A DNA stretch of 64,000 nucleotides, from contig NZ_SZVI01000001.1 in assembly GCF_013416775.1 (NCBI RefSeq), positions 186,001 to 250,000 on the forward strand. Reading direction: 5' to 3'. The stretch comes from Rhodoferax sp. BLA1. Lineage in GTDB: Bacteria; Pseudomonadota; Gammaproteobacteria; Burkholderiales; Burkholderiaceae_C. Of this stretch, positions 37,403 through 47,528 are shown piece after piece. How positions within the stretch are numbered: the first letter of the stretch is position 1; every line of letters begins with the position of its first letter. A program made the position numbers and the translations under genes. The notes below the pieces were generated by a model. The model was given only the letters and a program-made list of their open reading frames with translations, made no database searches and was not told the origin of the DNA.

Positions 37403-38728
37403 ATGCGTATAACCAAGCTCACCACCTCAGCGATCTTCGGCGCTGACCTAAAGTCTGCTCAAATTCCCGAAGATCTATTTTCTAAGAAGGGCCGACAAGC
37501 GCTTCACGAGTGTTTTTGGTCTGAATATGGAGATGGGCTGGAGCTGCCCGTGGCGCTTCGGCCAGCATTAGGTGATGCTGAATCGCTTTTTGCGGACGCG
37601 GCGACGTACTTTTCCGCGTTTGTTCCGATCACAGCGTACCTTCGTGTTTTGGACAATGATTCATTAAAGGAACCATTGCACCGATTTAAAGAGATATCTC
37701 CCGATCTAAGTACTCACCAACTTAGATCAGCGATTGGATTGGCCATAGGCGAGCTTTTGACAGCCTCACTGAGGAACTCCAAGTCGCCCACTGAGAGTGC
37801 CAGCTATGGAGCGTCAAGATGGACACTTTCCTTCGCGGTATATCGATCGGCAGCATTGCACGGAGACTTGTCGTCCGATGTAGTTGTAGAGCGGTGGTTG
37901 CGCATTCGGGAAATTATGAAAATGGACTCCCCAATGGAGCACGCCGCTTCGATCTCGTGGATAAGAACTCTGCAGGGTAAAGGCGCTTCACCGCAATTGG
38001 GAGACGGGCCGCAGGCTGCTATAGCGGAGACAGTCTCCGGGCGTCAATCTCTAAGCTGGCTTGGAGGCAAGTTGGCGGAGTCACTCGGGGGTATCCGTCG
38101 CGAGGTTGAAGCTATGCGCGGTCCCTTCGATGACAGGTCGGTGGCATTCAGCCAGTTGGTGCAAGCCGTGACAACCAAGCTCCCAAACGGGGAGCTTGGC
38201 GCAATTTGCATTGCATTCTTCTGCAATGAAATACTTCCGGGTTCTCTGTCCCACTTCAGGTTGTTGGCGCCCTTGATTTCCGCCTATCCCACTGTGGTGA
38301 TTTGGTATGGCATGTTTGCAAGCCTATCGGAAGGATTTGACTGGCGGGAGGCATTCTCTGGATTCGGCCTCAAGATGGCTCGTGATCTACTTCAGCCTTT
38401 CTCGCCGGGGCGACGGCCAACCTGCGATATCGCATTTGCGGAGTTAGAAGTTCTATCTCGCCTGCCGCTGAAGGCAGATGTCATGAAGCCGACGCACCCC
38501 AGGGCCTGTTCGGTAGAGCTGTTCCCGGGAGTGGATGTTTTCTTCAGGTTCGGCAATGATGACGATTCGAGAGCGCAGGCAGGCGATGAGAGACAGCTAA
38601 TGGAGGACCATGCGAGGCGGGATGGACTATTGAGACGTCTGCTGCACGAAGCACTGGAATTGGTGCCAGAGCGGAAGTTGCCAACGCCATCTCCCGCACT
38701 GAACCGCTCTAAACGTTTGCGTGGTTAA
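37403..38728 (+). CDS. Hypothetical protein of the kinase-helicase operon
   Basis: This 441-residue, largely helical protein is not recognised. It has no membrane segment, no signal peptide and no obvious nucleotide-binding loop. Conserved-looking parts are SASYGASRWTLSFAVYRSAA near the middle, a segment LAPLISAYPTVVIWYGMFA near residue 300, and a polar, charged C-terminus. I chose the ATG at 37403; a TTG directly before it is less likely. Tight spacing (15 and 14 nt) makes it part of the same operon. It could be the sensor or scaffold of the system. Confidence 0.7.
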   Translation: MRITKLTTSAIFGADLKSAQIPEDLFSKKGRQALHECFWSEYGDGLELPVALRPALGDAESLFADAATYFSAFVPITAYLRVLDNDSLKEPLHRFKEISPDLSTHQLRSAIGLAIGELLTASLRNSKSPTESASYGASRWTLSFAVYRSAALHGDLSSDVVVERWLRIREIMKMDSPMEHAASISWIRTLQGKGASPQLGDGPQAAIAETVSGRQSLSWLGGKLAESLGGIRREVEAMRGPFDDRSVAFSQLVQAVTTKLPNGELGAICIAFFCNEILPGSLSHFRLLAPLISAYPTVVIWYGMFASLSEGFDWREAFSGFGLKMARDLLQPFSPGRRPTCDIAFAELEVLSRLPLKADVMKPTHPRACSVELFPGVDVFFRFGNDDDSRAQAGDERQLMEDHARRDGLLRRLLHEALELVPERKLPTPSPALNRSKRLRG

Positions 38729-38742
38729 TTGGACCGGTATAT

Positions 38743-39234
38743 ATGGAGTCCTTTGAAACGCTCACGTTCTTGCGAGGAATCGCCACTGTTATCTCTCATC
38801 CTTTCGTTGCGCCGACACGCAAGGACCGCAGGCCGAGGGATCTAGCATTAGATTTGCATGAAGCTGCGGACGATTGGTTCCTCAAGCGCTTCGGAGTCAG
38901 ATTCCGAAGTCAGTCGATATTTGTTACGAGCCTGCGTGTCGTCGCATCAGGTTATGGCCAGCAGACGGTCCGCATCCTACCGCTGGGCAACTACCGATAC
39001 TGCTGGTCAAGGTCCACCTCGGACTTGCTCTATATTCTGAAAGGCGCAACCGTGGGACAGGTTCAAGGACTATTAGATGCTGCACAGTATGTGGATGTGG
39101 ATTTGGCAGCCGCTCACCGCGAGGGGCACGAGGTGATGTTGCATTGCGACGACTACGTCGCGATTCCGTTCGAGAACTGTCCCGATCCGGTTTCGGTAAC
39201 TACAGCCAATGGAGCCAAATTGATCATCTTTTAG
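38743..39234 (+). CDS. Hypothetical protein, possible ADP-ribosyltransferase-like effector
   Basis: This is a 163-residue protein and the last gene of the operon. The stretch RFGVRFRSQSIFVTSLRVVA, followed by GYGQQTVRILPLGNYRYCWS, recalls the beta-strand order of small ADP-ribosyltransferase-like toxins: an Arg strand, a Ser/Thr-Ser strand, then an aromatic YG box. I cannot identify the catalytic Glu with certainty, and the resemblance is by eye only. If correct it would be the toxic arm of a defence module; otherwise it is an uncharacterised protein. The ATG lies 14 nt after the preceding stop. Confidence 0.6.
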   Translation: MESFETLTFLRGIATVISHPFVAPTRKDRRPRDLALDLHEAADDWFLKRFGVRFRSQSIFVTSLRVVASGYGQQTVRILPLGNYRYCWSRSTSDLLYILKGATVGQVQGLLDAAQYVDVDLAAAHREGHEVMLHCDDYVAIPFENCPDPVSVTTANGAKLIIF

Positions 39235-39644
39235 AGGCTGGCTTGTACTGTTGATTTGCGGGCAATGTGATTTGTTGCCCCCCCAAAATACTTCGCCTGA
39301 ATAGATGAATGTTTGCTTACGCTCGATTAGATTGAATGAGGGCCTCAGCTATGGGTAGGTCAGCACCAGTGAGTTAAGAGACACCGAGAGACCCGGATCC
39401 GCCACTGGCGAGTGGCAGCTTTCATGCATTGAAACTGATCGTTCGGAATTCCACTTTCGGTCGGTAGCTGAGGTATCCAGAACGCTGAGATTCTGTTGGC
39501 TTTGGTTGAATATTTGGTGCCCAGGCCACTTGCTCATTAGCACATTGAATACTTGCCACCATTTTTTTCAGGATTTCGTAGCGGAAACTGGCAGCAACTT
39601 CGAATGAACCAGCGCAGCAACTCTGAACAGATGTCACTAATTAC
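39235..39644. other. Right-end region of the transposon with short direct repeats
   Basis: This 410-bp non-coding stretch ends at the terminal repeat. GCAGCAAC occurs at 39591-39598 and 39614-39621, 23 bp apart, a spacing like that of adjacent TnsB-binding sites in Tn7 ends. I see no gene. The minus-strand frame that continues comM into this region is accidental. Confidence 0.55.
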
Positions 39645-39655
39645 GAAAACCAACA
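39645..39655 (-). repeat. Transposon right terminal inverted repeat
   Basis: On the minus strand the end reads TGTTGGTTTTC, equal to the left end TGTAGGTTTTC at 10 of 11 positions. It is directly followed by the AACGC duplication. Confidence 0.88.
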
Positions 39656-39660
39656 AACGC
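39656..39660. repeat. Target site duplication AACGC, right copy
   Basis: This is the second copy of the five bases found at 15022-15026. It forms part of the comM codons for Ala-Arg just before the break. Confidence 0.92.
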
Positions 39661-40796
39661 GCCACCTGGTCAGGGGTGCAACGGCAGGCCTTCTGGTTGG
39701 AGCCCAGGTAACCACAGGGGCAGGGGTTCATCGCACCAATCAGCTGGAAACGCGCCGGAAACTCGCTGCGCCGCGCTGCGCGCGAGATGGTGATGGTGCC
39801 GGTCTCCAGCGGCTCACGCAGGGCCTCCAAAGCGGCTCGTGGAAACTCCGGAAATTCGTCCAGGAACAAGACGCCATGATGCGCCAGCGAGATTTCGCCG
39901 GGGCGCGGTGGTGATCCGCCACCCACCAGCGCCACTGCGCTGGCCGTGTGATGTGGCTGGCAGGTAGGCCGACGCGCCCAGTTGGCCAGCGAAAAGCTCC
40001 CACCCAGGCTGGCGACGGCGGCACTTTGCAGCGCTTCATCGGTGCTCATGGGTGGCAGCAGGCCCACAAAACGCTGCGCCAACATCGATTTGCCCGCGCC
40101 CGGAGGCCCCATCAGCAGCAGGCTGTGGCCACCTGCGGCGGCAATCTCCAGCGCCCGTTTGGCGCCCAACTGGCCTCTGACATCGGCCAGATCGGGGTAA
40201 TCGACCACTTTTACAAAAGGCTCAGAATCGACCCTGACCCAACCATCACCTGGCTCGGCCGCTCTGTTTTCTGAAGCAGCTGGCAAGAAGTTCTGTACCA
40301 CATCGAGCAGATGCCGGGCACGGTACACCTGGGCACTGGGCACCAGCGCGGCCTCTTCGGCGCTGTCTGGCGGCAACACCAGCTGGGTGACAACACCGCT
40401 GCCATGCAAGGCCAGGCTCATGGCCAGCGCACCCCGCACCGGGCGCAATTCGCCCGACAAGGACAACTCACCGGCAAATTCCCAGCCCGTCAAAGCAGCT
40501 GCATCAATCTGGCCACTGGCGCCCAGAATACCCAGCGCAATCGGTAAATCAAACCGGCCCGAGTCTTTGGGCAAGTCGGCCGGCGCCAGGTTGACCACAA
40601 TTTTCTTGTTGTTGGGAAACTCCAGGCCCGAGTTCTGGATGGCCGAGCGCACCCGCTCACGCGCTTCTTTCACCTCGACATCGGCCAAACCCACCAAAGT
40701 GAAACTTGGTAAACCGTTGGCCAGGTGGACTTCGACGGTGACAGCCGCCGCATCCAGGCCCAGCAGGGCCCGGCTTTGCACCAAAGACAGACTCAT
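39656..40796 (-). pseudogene. comM: comM 5' part, cut off by the transposon
   Basis: The first 380 residues of ComM/YifB lie here: [17 protein letters not shown], the Lon-protease-like S5 fold, Walker [11 protein letters not shown] near residue 222, Walker [11 protein letters not shown], and the [10 protein letters not shown] zinc-like region up to CTPDQVAR, where the transposon begins. Downstream codons read from transposon sequence add about 40 unrelated residues before a stop. ComM is a hexameric helicase that extends recombination during natural transformation; the cell should be deficient in it unless the element leaves. The ATG at 40796 has CAGGAGG just upstream. Confidence 0.94.
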
Positions 40797-40848
40797 GAAA
40801 CCTCCTGACTAAAACGGTGCACGACCAACAGGCAGCGCCTCCGATTGA

Positions 40849-40865
40849 TGCACCACGATGGTGCT
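40849..40865 (+). promoter_or_regulatory. NtrC-binding site upstream of glnK
   Basis: TGCACC-ACGAT-GGTGCT matches the NtrC consensus TGCACC-N5-GGTGCA at 11 of 12 positions. It lies about 80 bp upstream of the sigma-54 promoter, the usual enhancer distance. Confidence 0.8.
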
Positions 40866-40911
40866 TACTGGTTATTTATACAGATATCTTAACCCACAGT
40901 TTTCATGCTGA

Positions 40912-41388
<477 letters not shown>

Positions 41389-41421
41389 CGCCCACTTCTC
41401 ACTTCACACGAGATTCACAAC

Positions 41422-42993
41422 ATGAAAAAACTACTTGCATCCTTTGCGCTGGGCATGAGCTTGTTGCTTGGCGGCACCGTTGCCTTGGCGCAGGCCCCCG
41501 CCCCAACCACGTCTGAAGCTGCGGCAACCACCGCTGCACCCGCAGCCCCTGACGCCGCTGCTCCGGCGGCCGCTGCGCCTGCCGAGGCACCTGCTGCAGC
41601 CGCTGCTGCTGCCCCAGCCGCCGCCGAAGCGGCTGCGCCCGCTGCCGCGCCCGCACCTGTTCCAAACAAGGGCGACACCGCCTGGATGATGGTCTCCACC
41701 CTGCTGGTGATTTTGATGACGGTGCCTGGTCTGGCGCTGTTCTACGGCGGCCTGGTCCGCTCCAAGAACATGCTGTCAGTGCTGATGCAGGTCATGGTCA
41801 CCTTCTCGATGATCGTGGTGTTGTGGTTCGTTTATGGCTACAGCCTGGCGTTCACCGAGGGCAACGCGTTCTTTGGCGGCTTTGACCGACTCTTCATGGC
41901 GGGCGTCTGGGACAACGTTGCAGGCACCTTTGCCAACGGCGCGACCTTCAGCAAGGGCGTGGTGATTCCTGAAATCGTGTTCGCCGCCTTCCAGGCCACC
42001 TTTGCCGGTATCACCGGTACCCTGATCGTGGGCGCTTTTGCCGAACGTATGAAGTTCTCTGCGGTGCTGGCTTTCATGGTGCTGTGGTTCACCTTTGCTT
42101 ACGCACCGATTGCCCACATGGTCTGGTTCTGGATGGGCCCCGATGCCTACAGCGCTGCGTCCGTGGCTGAAGAAATGACCAGCAAGGCCGGCATGATCTG
42201 GCAGTGGGGTGCGCTGGACTTCGCGGGTGGTACGGTGGTGCACATCAACGCCGCTGTGGCCGGTCTGGTGGGTTCCTACATGGTTGGCAAACGTATTGGC
42301 TACGGCAAAGAGTCGATGGCGCCTCACAGCCTGACTTTGACCATGGTCGGCGCCTCCCTGCTGTGGGTGGGCTGGTTTGGTTTCAACGCTGGCTCCGCTC
42401 TGGAAGCCAACGGTTTTGCGGCTCTGGCCTTCATCAACACCTTTGGTGCCACCGCTGCGGCCATCCTGGCCTGGTGTATCGGTGAAACCCTGATGCGCGG
42501 CAAAGCCTCCATGCTGGGTGCAGCTTCCGGTTGTGTGGCGGGCTTGGTTGCCATCACACCCGCCGCTGGCAACGTCGGTATCGGTGGTGCGCTGGTGATT
42601 GGTTTCCTGTCTGGTTTTGCTGGCCTGTGGGGTGTGAATGGCCTGAAGAAACTGCTGGGCGCTGACGACTCGCTGGACGTGTTCGGTGTGCACGGTGTCT
42701 GCGGTATCTTGGGTGCCATCCTGACCGGTGTCTTCAACAGCCCCGCCCTCGGCGGCCCCGGCTACGTGGCGGACTGGGTCACAGCCACCATGGTGACATC
42801 GGCCGACTACTCCATCGCAGCCCAAGTCTGGGTGCAAACCAAGGCGGTGTTGACCACCGTGATCTGGTCGGGTGTGGTGTCGTTCGTGGCCTACAAGATT
42901 GTGGACATGACCATTGGTCTGCGTGTCAGCGAAGAAAGCGAACGCGAAGGTCTGGACATCACCTCCCACGGTGAAACTGCCTACGGCCGTTAA
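41422..42993 (+). CDS. amtB: Ammonium transporter AmtB with an Ala/Pro-rich N-terminal extension
   Basis: This is a 523-residue inner-membrane ammonium channel. A signal peptide (MKKLLASFALGMSLLLGG to ALA) is followed by a low-complexity Ala/Pro stretch of about 60 residues, then 11 membrane helices. The twin pore histidines are in GGTVVHINAAVAG near 275 and FGVHGVCGILG near 430, and the external FYGGLVRSKNML loop is typical. The long Ala/Pro linker is an addition seen in several betaproteobacterial AmtB proteins. The gene is co-transcribed with glnK and ends at a strong terminator. Confidence 0.93.
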   Translation: MKKLLASFALGMSLLLGGTVALAQAPAPTTSEAAATTAAPAAPDAAAPAAAAPAEAPAAAAAAAPAAAEAAAPAAAPAPVPNKGDTAWMMVSTLLVILMTVPGLALFYGGLVRSKNMLSVLMQVMVTFSMIVVLWFVYGYSLAFTEGNAFFGGFDRLFMAGVWDNVAGTFANGATFSKGVVIPEIVFAAFQATFAGITGTLIVGAFAERMKFSAVLAFMVLWFTFAYAPIAHMVWFWMGPDAYSAASVAEEMTSKAGMIWQWGALDFAGGTVVHINAAVAGLVGSYMVGKRIGYGKESMAPHSLTLTMVGASLLWVGWFGFNAGSALEANGFAALAFINTFGATAAAILAWCIGETLMRGKASMLGAASGCVAGLVAITPAAGNVGIGGALVIGFLSGFAGLWGVNGLKKLLGADDSLDVFGVHGVCGILGAILTGVFNSPALGGPGYVADWVTATMVTSADYSIAAQVWVQTKAVLTTVIWSGVVSFVAYKIVDMTIGLRVSEESEREGLDITSHGETAYGR

Positions 42994-43060
42994 GGTCTGG
43001 CGGGTTGCAGGCCCCGTGCCTGCAACAGGTATTTTTTTTGAGTGCTTCCTAGAGAGTTGG

Positions 43061-43096
43061 CCCACCGGGTGTTTGCGACCCCGGTGGGTTTTTTTT
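43061..43096 (+). terminator. Rho-independent terminator after amtB
   Basis: CCCACCGGG (43061-43069) pairs perfectly with CCCGGTGGG (43080-43088), and eight T follow. Confidence 0.9.
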
Positions 43097-43212
43097 GGTC
43101 AAGTCGGTGGCCAAACTGGGCCAAGCACTTTGGCCAACACCCTCTTCATGCCATGTTGAGATCACGCCACAAGCACATCGCGGCGTTTCAGAGGGCATAG
43201 GTCCTCAGGGCT

Positions 43213-44898
43213 TCAGAAACTCTCCCAATTGGCATCCGTCGTGCTGCGGTCCTGTGCCAATGATGTGACTGAAGCGGGGGCAGCCAAAGACACTTGAACT
43301 GGCTTGCGCGCCTGGACACCCACAGCAGGCGTCGACAAAAGGGAGGCTCGGCCGTGGTCGTTAACACCCAGCTTGAACACCGCCACCGTTTGCACCAGGT
43401 CATGTGCTTGTGAGCGCAGGCTGCTGGCCGCTGCGGCCATTTCTTCGACCAAAGCCGCGTTCTGCTGCGTGGCTTGGTCCATCTGTGTGACTGCTTCACC
43501 GACCTGGCTGACGCCTTGGCTTTGTTCGTTGCTGGCGGCACTGATCTCGCCCATGATGTCGGTCACCCGTTTGATCGAGGTCACCACCTCGGTCATCGTG
43601 CTGCCAGCCTTGTCCACCAGGGCCGTGCCTTGTTCGACCCGTTCCACACTGTTGTTGATCAGCAGTTTGATTTCCTTGGCGGCTTCGGCGCTGCGCCCGG
43701 CCAGGCTGCGCACTTCTGAGGCGACGACTGCAAAACCTCGGCCTTGTTCACCGGCGCGGGCTGCTTCAACAGCCGCATTCAGGGCCAGGATATTGGTCTG
43801 GAATGCGATACCGTCGATGACGCTGATGATGTCCGATATTTTGCGAGACGCTTCGTTGATACCCTTCATGGTGTCCACCACCTGCGCGACGACTTCACCA
43901 CCTTGCGCCGCCACTGTCGAGGCACTCAGGGCCAACTGGTTGGCCTGGCGCGCGTTATCCGCGTTTTGTTTGACGGTGGAAGACAGCTCTTCCATGGACG
44001 CGGCGGTTTCCTCCAAAGCGCTGGCTTGGGATTCGGTACGCGAAGACAAGTCGTGGTTGCCCTGCGCGATCTCGGAACTGGCGGTGGCCACAGACTCGGA
44101 GCCTTGGCGCACACGTTGAACCACCCCAACCAGATTGGCTTGCATTTTGGAGAGGGCTTGTAACAGATGGGCGATTTCGTCTTGGCCGTCCTGCGGCAGG
44201 GTCTGGCTCAAGTCGCCTTCGCCAAAACGCTCGGCGGCGCTGCTGGCCAGCGTGATACCTTTGGCAATACCGCGTGAGATGCTCCAGCTGGCAAACACTG
44301 CGATGCCCACACACAGGGCCAGCAGCGCACCACCCACCAAGTAGAGCTGGTTGAAAATGGCCTCAATGTCATCCTGTGTTTTGGCGATGCTGACCAGCTG
44401 GCCGTTCACCAAAGCCTGGGTGGCCCGCACGTACTCGGCGGCGGCCGGGGCGAACTTGCTGCGCACCAGTTCCTGGGCACCCGCGCCATCACCCGAGTCC
44501 TTCAGCGTGATCGCTTCTTCACGCGCCTCCAGATAGGCCTTGCTCGCCTGATCCACAACGCCTACCTGCTGGAGGATACTGTCGTCCTTGGCCAGTTCCA
44601 GGAACTTCTTCTGTGTGGCAACCGTCTGCGCGGTAGTGGCATCCACGTCAGCCTTGAAAAATGCCAACATCACCGTCCCCGGGCCATAAGCCATGGCCAG
44701 CGCGCGTGCCGAATTTTCGCGAATGTCGGCCTGCCATTTTTCGGCCAGATCCAGCAACTGGGTCTCCGACTCCATACGCTCTGTTGCCAGAGACACTTGG
44801 TGTATCCGCCATGCAGCAAACGCAGACAACACCAAAAAAGCGAGTGTGATGACCGCGAAGCCTAGGGACAGCCGCGTGGAGATTTTCAGCTTGTTCAT
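43213..44898 (-). CDS. Methyl-accepting chemotaxis protein with NWESF tail
   Basis: This is a 561-residue chemoreceptor. A membrane helix at about 8-30, a four-helix periplasmic ligand domain (about 32-185), a second helix at about 190-210, HAMP and then the signalling domain follow. The hairpin tip [20 protein letters not shown] is near residue 380. The very last residues NWESF match the pentapeptide that tethers the CheR/CheB adaptation enzymes. I chose the ATG at 44898 ([11 protein letters not shown]); a longer frame adds ten residues without a signal. It is unlinked to che genes here. The attractant is not deducible. Confidence 0.92.
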   Translation of the reverse strand: MNKLKISTRLSLGFAVITLAFLVLSAFAAWRIHQVSLATERMESETQLLDLAEKWQADIRENSARALAMAYGPGTVMLAFFKADVDATTAQTVATQKKFLELAKDDSILQQVGVVDQASKAYLEAREEAITLKDSGDGAGAQELVRSKFAPAAAEYVRATQALVNGQLVSIAKTQDDIEAIFNQLYLVGGALLALCVGIAVFASWSISRGIAKGITLASSAAERFGEGDLSQTLPQDGQDEIAHLLQALSKMQANLVGVVQRVRQGSESVATASSEIAQGNHDLSSRTESQASALEETAASMEELSSTVKQNADNARQANQLALSASTVAAQGGEVVAQVVDTMKGINEASRKISDIISVIDGIAFQTNILALNAAVEAARAGEQGRGFAVVASEVRSLAGRSAEAAKEIKLLINNSVERVEQGTALVDKAGSTMTEVVTSIKRVTDIMGEISAASNEQSQGVSQVGEAVTQMDQATQQNAALVEEMAAAASSLRSQAHDLVQTVAVFKLGVNDHGRASLLSTPAVGVQARKPVQVSLAAPASVTSLAQDRSTTDANWESF

Positions 44899-45091
44899 GG
44901 GATATCTCTCGAAAGGCGCTGACGCCATCAGGCGTTCAGGCCAATTGAAGCCGAGCTTGTCGGCGAACTGATCAGAAAGCCAAGCTGCAGCGCTGCTGTG
45001 CAGCGAACAGACTTGGCAGCCAGGGTCTCCCTTTGCCCATCTTGGGTATGGACAAAACCTTGATGCAGATGCTCAGGGCAAAAAGCACCGT

Positions 45092-46435
45092 TCAGCGCAC
45101 CAGGCTCGGGCGTTTGTTGTCAAACTTCCAGCCGGGAATCAGGTACTGCATGGCAATGGCATCATCCCGCGCCCCCAGGCCATGCTGCAGGTACAGCTGG
45201 TGCGCTTTTTCAACCTCCACCATGTCCAGCTCAATGCCCAGCCCCGGCTTGACCGGCACGGTGATGTTGCCGTCCACAATCTGCAGCGGCGCCTTGGTCA
45301 GGCGCTGGCCGTCCTGCCAGATCCAGTGGGTGTCGATCGCGGTGACCTTGCCGGGCGCTGCGGCAGCCACATGGGTGAACATCGCCAGCGAGATGTCAAA
45401 GTGGTTGTTGGAATGTGAGCCCCAGGTCAACCCGTTCATCTGGCACAACTGCGCCACCCGTACCGAGCCCTGCATGGTCCAGAAGTGGGGATCGGCCAGC
45501 GGGATGTCCACGCTGTGCAAGGCCACCGAGTGCGCCATTTCGCGCCAGTCGGTGGCGATCATGTTGGTGGCGGTCAACAGACCGGTTTCGCGCCGGAACT
45601 CGGCCATCACTTCACGTCCCGAGAACACACCCTCGGCACCACATGGGTCTTCGGCATAGGCCAATGCATCGCGGTGGTCACGGCACAGGCGGATCGCGTC
45701 TTTGAGCAGCCAGCCACCGTTCGGGTCAAGTGTGATGCGCGCGTCAGGAAAACGTGCATGCAGCGCCTCGACCGCTTCCATTTCCTCCTCACCGCGCAGC
45801 ACGCCGCCTTTGAGCTTGAAATCCTTGAAGCCATAACGGGCATAAGCCGCTTCGGCCAGCCGGACCACCGCTTGGGCATCCAGGGCTTTTTCGTGGCGCA
45901 GGCGCAGCCAGTCGTCGGCCTGGTCGGGCTCACTGCGGTAGGGCAAATCGGTTTGCTGGCGGTCAGCCACATAAAACAGATAGCCGAGTACGGCCACGCT
46001 GGTCCGTTGCTGCCCCTCACCCAGCAAGGCAGCCACCGGCACCCCCAGGTGTTGGCCCAGCAGATCCAATAAGGCACTTTCGACTGCGGTGACCGCATGG
46101 ATGGCGATACGCAAGTCAAAGGTCTGTTGCCCACGGCCACCACTGTCGCGGTCAGCAAAAGCGACACGCAGGCTGTTGAGCACCTGGTTCCAGTGGCCAA
46201 TCGACTGGCCAACAATCATGTCTTGCGCCGCTTCCAGCGTCTGACGGATTTTTTCACCACCAGGCACCTCGCCCACGCCGGTGTGGCCCGAGCTGTCGGT
46301 CAGGATGACCAGGTTGCGGGTGAAAAATGGCCCGTGTGCCCCGCTCAGGTTGAGCAGCATGCCGTCATGTCCGGCAACCGGGACAACACGCATGTGGGTA
46401 ACAACGGGGGTGTGATGGGGGGCAACTGCTGGCAT
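45092..46435 (-). CDS. gudD: Glucarate dehydratase (enolase superfamily)
   Basis: This 447-residue enzyme dehydrates D-glucarate (and L-idarate) to 5-keto-4-deoxyglucarate. The catalytic residues are all visible: Lys-x-Lys in DFKLKGGV near 205, metal ligands D in LDPNGGW, E in AEDPCG and N in ATNMIATDW, then D in ADPHFW and the His in WGSHSNNHF near 335. The ATG at 46435 has GAGAAAGAG upstream; a TTG at 46453 is less likely. A GntR operator lies 50-65 bp upstream. It is transcribed away from the rest of the gar locus. Confidence 0.93.
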   Translation of the reverse strand: MPAVAPHHTPVVTHMRVVPVAGHDGMLLNLSGAHGPFFTRNLVILTDSSGHTGVGEVPGGEKIRQTLEAAQDMIVGQSIGHWNQVLNSLRVAFADRDSGGRGQQTFDLRIAIHAVTAVESALLDLLGQHLGVPVAALLGEGQQRTSVAVLGYLFYVADRQQTDLPYRSEPDQADDWLRLRHEKALDAQAVVRLAEAAYARYGFKDFKLKGGVLRGEEEMEAVEALHARFPDARITLDPNGGWLLKDAIRLCRDHRDALAYAEDPCGAEGVFSGREVMAEFRRETGLLTATNMIATDWREMAHSVALHSVDIPLADPHFWTMQGSVRVAQLCQMNGLTWGSHSNNHFDISLAMFTHVAAAAPGKVTAIDTHWIWQDGQRLTKAPLQIVDGNITVPVKPGLGIELDMVEVEKAHQLYLQHGLGARDDAIAMQYLIPGWKFDNKRPSLVR

Positions 46436-46484
46436 GACGACGCTCTTTCTCAATGGATGAAGGTTGATGGAAGGATCTACTTAG

Positions 46485-46500
46485 CAGACATCGTACAACT
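46485..46500. promoter_or_regulatory. GntR operator upstream of gudD
   Basis: CAGACATCGTACAACT shares 14 of 16 bases with a second site at 47536-47551, upstream of the regulator gene. The FadR subfamily of GntR regulators binds such TTGTA..TGTC palindromes. The gap 46501-46737 between gudD and the regulator shows nothing else. Confidence 0.65.
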
Positions 46501-46737
46501 AAAGAGCTGTAATTGACAAGAGGACCAACCCTCACCCACGCGCCGCAGCCGCCAGCATGCACTCAGGCTCAAGCGCCCCTGGACCCAACACCATCACAGC
46601 TTGTGGACAAGCCGTTCACATATGAAAAAGGGGAAATTGGGTCGCGCCACCCCCATGGGCCACCATTCAGAAAAGTGGCTGTTTTTTGCCCGCAGCCCTT
46701 ACACCAAAAGGGAAACATGCTATGGATACGATGGCAA

Positions 46738-47487
46738 TCACTGCACTTGGCTGAGTTGCGCCCGGCGCAGGCGTTCGCGGCTGTTGCTCAGATGCGTGCG
46801 CATCGCGGCGCGCGCGCCATCCGAATCACGGTTGCGGATCGCGTTAAAAATGTTTTCGTGGTCACCATGTGCCTGCTGCAAATACTTCAGCCGCCCTTCT
46901 GGCGCACTGTTCGAGGTGTTGATCCGGGTGCGCGGGATGATCATGGTGCCCAGATAGGTCATCAGGTCGGCAAAGTGGCGGTTGCCCGTGGCGCGCGAAA
47001 CCTCCATATGGAACGCAAAGTCTGAGGGCACAGCCTCGGAGTCGTGCTCAATGGCATCCGAAAACGCCTTGAGGGCCAGCTCCATGGCGGCCAGATTGGC
47101 ATCGGTGCGGCGCTGAGCAGCCAGGCCAGCGGCCTCGGTCTCCAGGCTGATGCGCAGCTCCAGCAAGGCAATCACATCGGCCAGCGTCGAAAAATCGCAG
47201 CCGGTGATTCTGAAGTTACTGGTATCGGGCAGCGCCAGAGCAAAAGTGCCAATGCCGTGGCGGGTTTCCACCAAACCCGAGGCCTGCAAATTGGACAAGG
47301 CTTCACGCACCACCGTGCGGCTGACCTCAAACCGGGCCATGATTTCCGACTCCGTGGGCAGTTTGTCGCCCGGTTTGATGGCACCTTCGCGGATGCTGGC
47401 AGCCAGGCTGTTGACGATTTCTTGCACCAGCCCACGCGGCCGCCGTTGACGGCTCGCCGGGGTACTAGGGGTTTTCCATGATTCCAT
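46738..47487 (-). CDS. GntR/FadR-family transcriptional regulator of sugar-acid genes
   Basis: This is a 249-residue regulator. The N-terminal winged helix (about 15-80) contains GDKLPTESEIMARFEVSRTVVREAL, and the C-terminal FCD domain (about 95-235) carries metal/ligand histidines in FHMEVSRATGN and AHGDHENIFNAI. It is probably a repressor released by glucarate, galactarate or a breakdown product. I chose the ATG at 47487 (MESWKTPST). It lies between gudD and the lactonase-Tct operon, and matching operators sit before both, so it likely controls both directions and itself. Confidence 0.87.
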   Translation of the reverse strand: MESWKTPSTPASRQRRPRGLVQEIVNSLAASIREGAIKPGDKLPTESEIMARFEVSRTVVREALSNLQASGLVETRHGIGTFALALPDTSNFRITGCDFSTLADVIALLELRISLETEAAGLAAQRRTDANLAAMELALKAFSDAIEHDSEAVPSDFAFHMEVSRATGNRHFADLMTYLGTMIIPRTRINTSNSAPEGRLKYLQQAHGDHENIFNAIRNRDSDGARAAMRTHLSNSRERLRRAQLSQVQ

Positions 47488-47528
47488 AAAAAAACGATTG
47501 ACTCCCTGATTTCTGCGGATCACAATTT

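Larger units (their letters stand above)
15027..39655. mobile_element. Tn7-like transposon (Tn6022/AbaR type) inserted in comM
   Basis: The element is 24,629 bp long. Its left end reads TGTAGGTTTTC and its right end, on the other strand, TGTTGGTTTTC: 10 of 11 bases agree, and both start with the TGT typical of Tn7 relatives. It carries tnsA, tnsB, tnsC and two TniQ/TnsD genes in one leftward operon, the same order as tniCABDE of AbaR/Tn6022. Unlike Tn7, the transposition genes sit in the middle: cargo lies on both sides, 5.4 kb to the left and 12.2 kb to the right. Frameshifts in tnsA and tnsB suggest it may no longer move by itself. None of the dispersed palindromes of the host chromosome was seen inside it, in keeping with foreign origin. 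Confidence 0.93.

Noticed and set aside
39537-39655. Continuation of the comM N-terminal frame into the transposon
   Set aside because: About 40 unrelated residues read by chance from transposon end sequence; not part of ComM.
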